Assembly: GCF_022678645.1 (NCBI RefSeq)
Contig: NZ_JALBWV010000075.1
Coordinates: 1-39,732 of the forward strand
Length of the DNA: 39,732 nt
DNA from: Saccharopolyspora soli
GTDB taxonomy: Bacteria; Actinomycetota; Actinomycetes; Mycobacteriales; Pseudonocardiaceae
Direction: 5' to 3'
Both the position numbers and the translations under genes were made by a program. This document shows positions 39,183-39,732 of the stretch, piece by piece; position 1 is the first letter of the stretch, and each line of letters begins with the position of its first letter. The notes beneath the pieces are model-generated. The model ran no database searches. It saw nothing but the letters and a program-made list of their open reading frames with translations, and had not been told where the DNA came from.

Positions 39183-39674
39183 TCAGGCCGGGGTGAGGGA
39201 GTGCCATCCTTCGGCGAGCATCCTCGGCAGGTCCCGCATGATCTGCCGATACATGCCCGTAACCACGGCGGTCGGCACGCGACGTGCGTAACCGCACCAG
39301 CACGGCACGGGGCTGCGGCGCGCGTTGCCTTCCAGCGCTACCGGCAGCGGTGGCAGCACCACTACCGCCCGGCTCGCCACGCCCATCTCCGCGGCGAGCA
39401 GCACCAGACCGCGCCGGTCAGCCGAGTCGGCGTTGGTGGCATCCCACACCACCGATCGGCCCGCGGCCAACGCGGTCCGCGCAGCCACCTGTCCCATGTG
39501 GACAGCAAACGCCCGAACCACCGGATCCCGATTAGATGAACAACCGCACGGCGACAGCCGCTGACGGTTCTCATCCAAACTGACCACGACCGCGTGCGGA
39601 AACCGCGAACGCAGCGTGGTCTTGCCCGCCCCCGGCGGACCGACCAACCCGATCAGTTCCGGTCGACAGCACAT
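39183..39674 (-). CDS. P-loop kinase/ATPase (polynucleotide-kinase-like)
   Basis: 163 residues. GLVGPPGAGKTTL (9-21) is a Walker A motif; VVSLDENR follows at about 30 and VVWDATNADSADRRGLVLLA is the WDxTN-type motif of polynucleotide kinase and zeta-toxin-like ATPases. AAGGAG upstream. Possible roles are phosphorylating nucleic acid ends or a small-molecule kinase; I cannot choose. First gene of the leftward 39674-38201 unit. Confidence 0.7.
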   Translation of the reverse strand: MCCRPELIGLVGPPGAGKTTLRSRFPHAVVVSLDENRQRLSPCGCSSNRDPVVRAFAVHMGQVAARTALAAGRSVVWDATNADSADRRGLVLLAAEMGVASRAVVVLPPLPVALEGNARRSPVPCWCGYARRVPTAVVTGMYRQIMRDLPRMLAEGWHSLTPA

Positions 39675-39710
39675 CTCGTCGCCTCTCCTTGGGTGTGCAC
39701 GAACAGAGCC

Positions 39711-39732
39711 GGGCGCCGCTGAAGCGGCGCCC
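39711..39732. repeat. Perfect palindrome at the right window end
   Basis: Arms GGGCGCCGCT and AGCGGCGCCC with a 2-base loop, ending exactly at the last base of the window. Either the contig stops inside a repeat, or this is part of a terminal structure. Confidence 0.6.

Overview
The window looks like accessory DNA, most likely a plasmid, from a high-GC actinomycete. Pseudonocardiales is my best guess. The reasons are GC-rich codon use with many GTG starts, WhiB-family proteins, EspC/WXG100-like and SseB-like small proteins, an actinobacterial FtsK/TraB-type DNA translocase, a DUF3560 protein and a tap-tpg-like telomere gene pair. I see no rRNA, tRNA, integrase, intact transposase or CRISPR array. 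Database assignments below come from recognising motifs and were not searched.

Layout. (1) 1-500: a gene-free left end with six small hairpins sharing an almost invariant GC-TCC-GC core, then a strongly G-poor stretch. (2) 502-6302: leftward genes including a DUF3560 protein, a DNA methyltransferase fused to an ArdC-like domain, and a plasmid copy of the DNA sliding clamp (dnaN). (3) 6417-6790: a second gene-free, hairpin-rich region. (4) 6844-9526: leftward, overlapping genes for a membrane protein, a RuvC-like nuclease and an FtsK/TraB-like translocase. (5) 9753-18123: an 8.4-kb metabolic and regulatory cassette with a cytochrome P450, a LuxR-type NB-ARC regulator, small proteins, an O-methyltransferase, an XRE/NB-ARC regulator and a two-domain exported protein. 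It is bracketed by a 60-bp inverted repeat (50/60 identical) that contains a palindromic operator. (6) 18315-23383: a rightward, tightly overlapping operon with WXG/EspC-like and SseB-like proteins and a 657-residue polymorphic toxin ending in an R-STT-ExE ADP-ribosyltransferase domain. (7) 23523-29205: leftward genes ending (upstream) in the tap-tpg-like pair; the Tpg-like protein carries two tandem-repeat arrays. (8) 29275-39674: a leftward array of small, mostly unknown genes with visible duplication and decay. It holds two WhiB copies (one broken), paired paralogues, a frameshifted DUF6262 transposon-type gene, a Pycsar-TM-like membrane protein, ASCH and DUF4326 proteins and a P-loop kinase. 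The last 22 bases of the window form a perfect palindrome.

How it fits together. Six copies of a 20-bp element, read leftward as AGGTAAGTnAGGTACCGTAC, lie in front of five operons, including dnaN and tap-tpg, with a TA-rich -10-like sequence just after them. This suggests one regulator controls the replication and maintenance genes. A different palindrome (GTGCTGAC-N7-GTCAGCAC) precedes both the translocase operon and the toxin operon, suggesting that transfer and toxin production are co-regulated. Telomere-like hairpins plus tap-tpg suggest a linear replicon, or descent from one. The sequence alone cannot show whether the window ends are physical ends.
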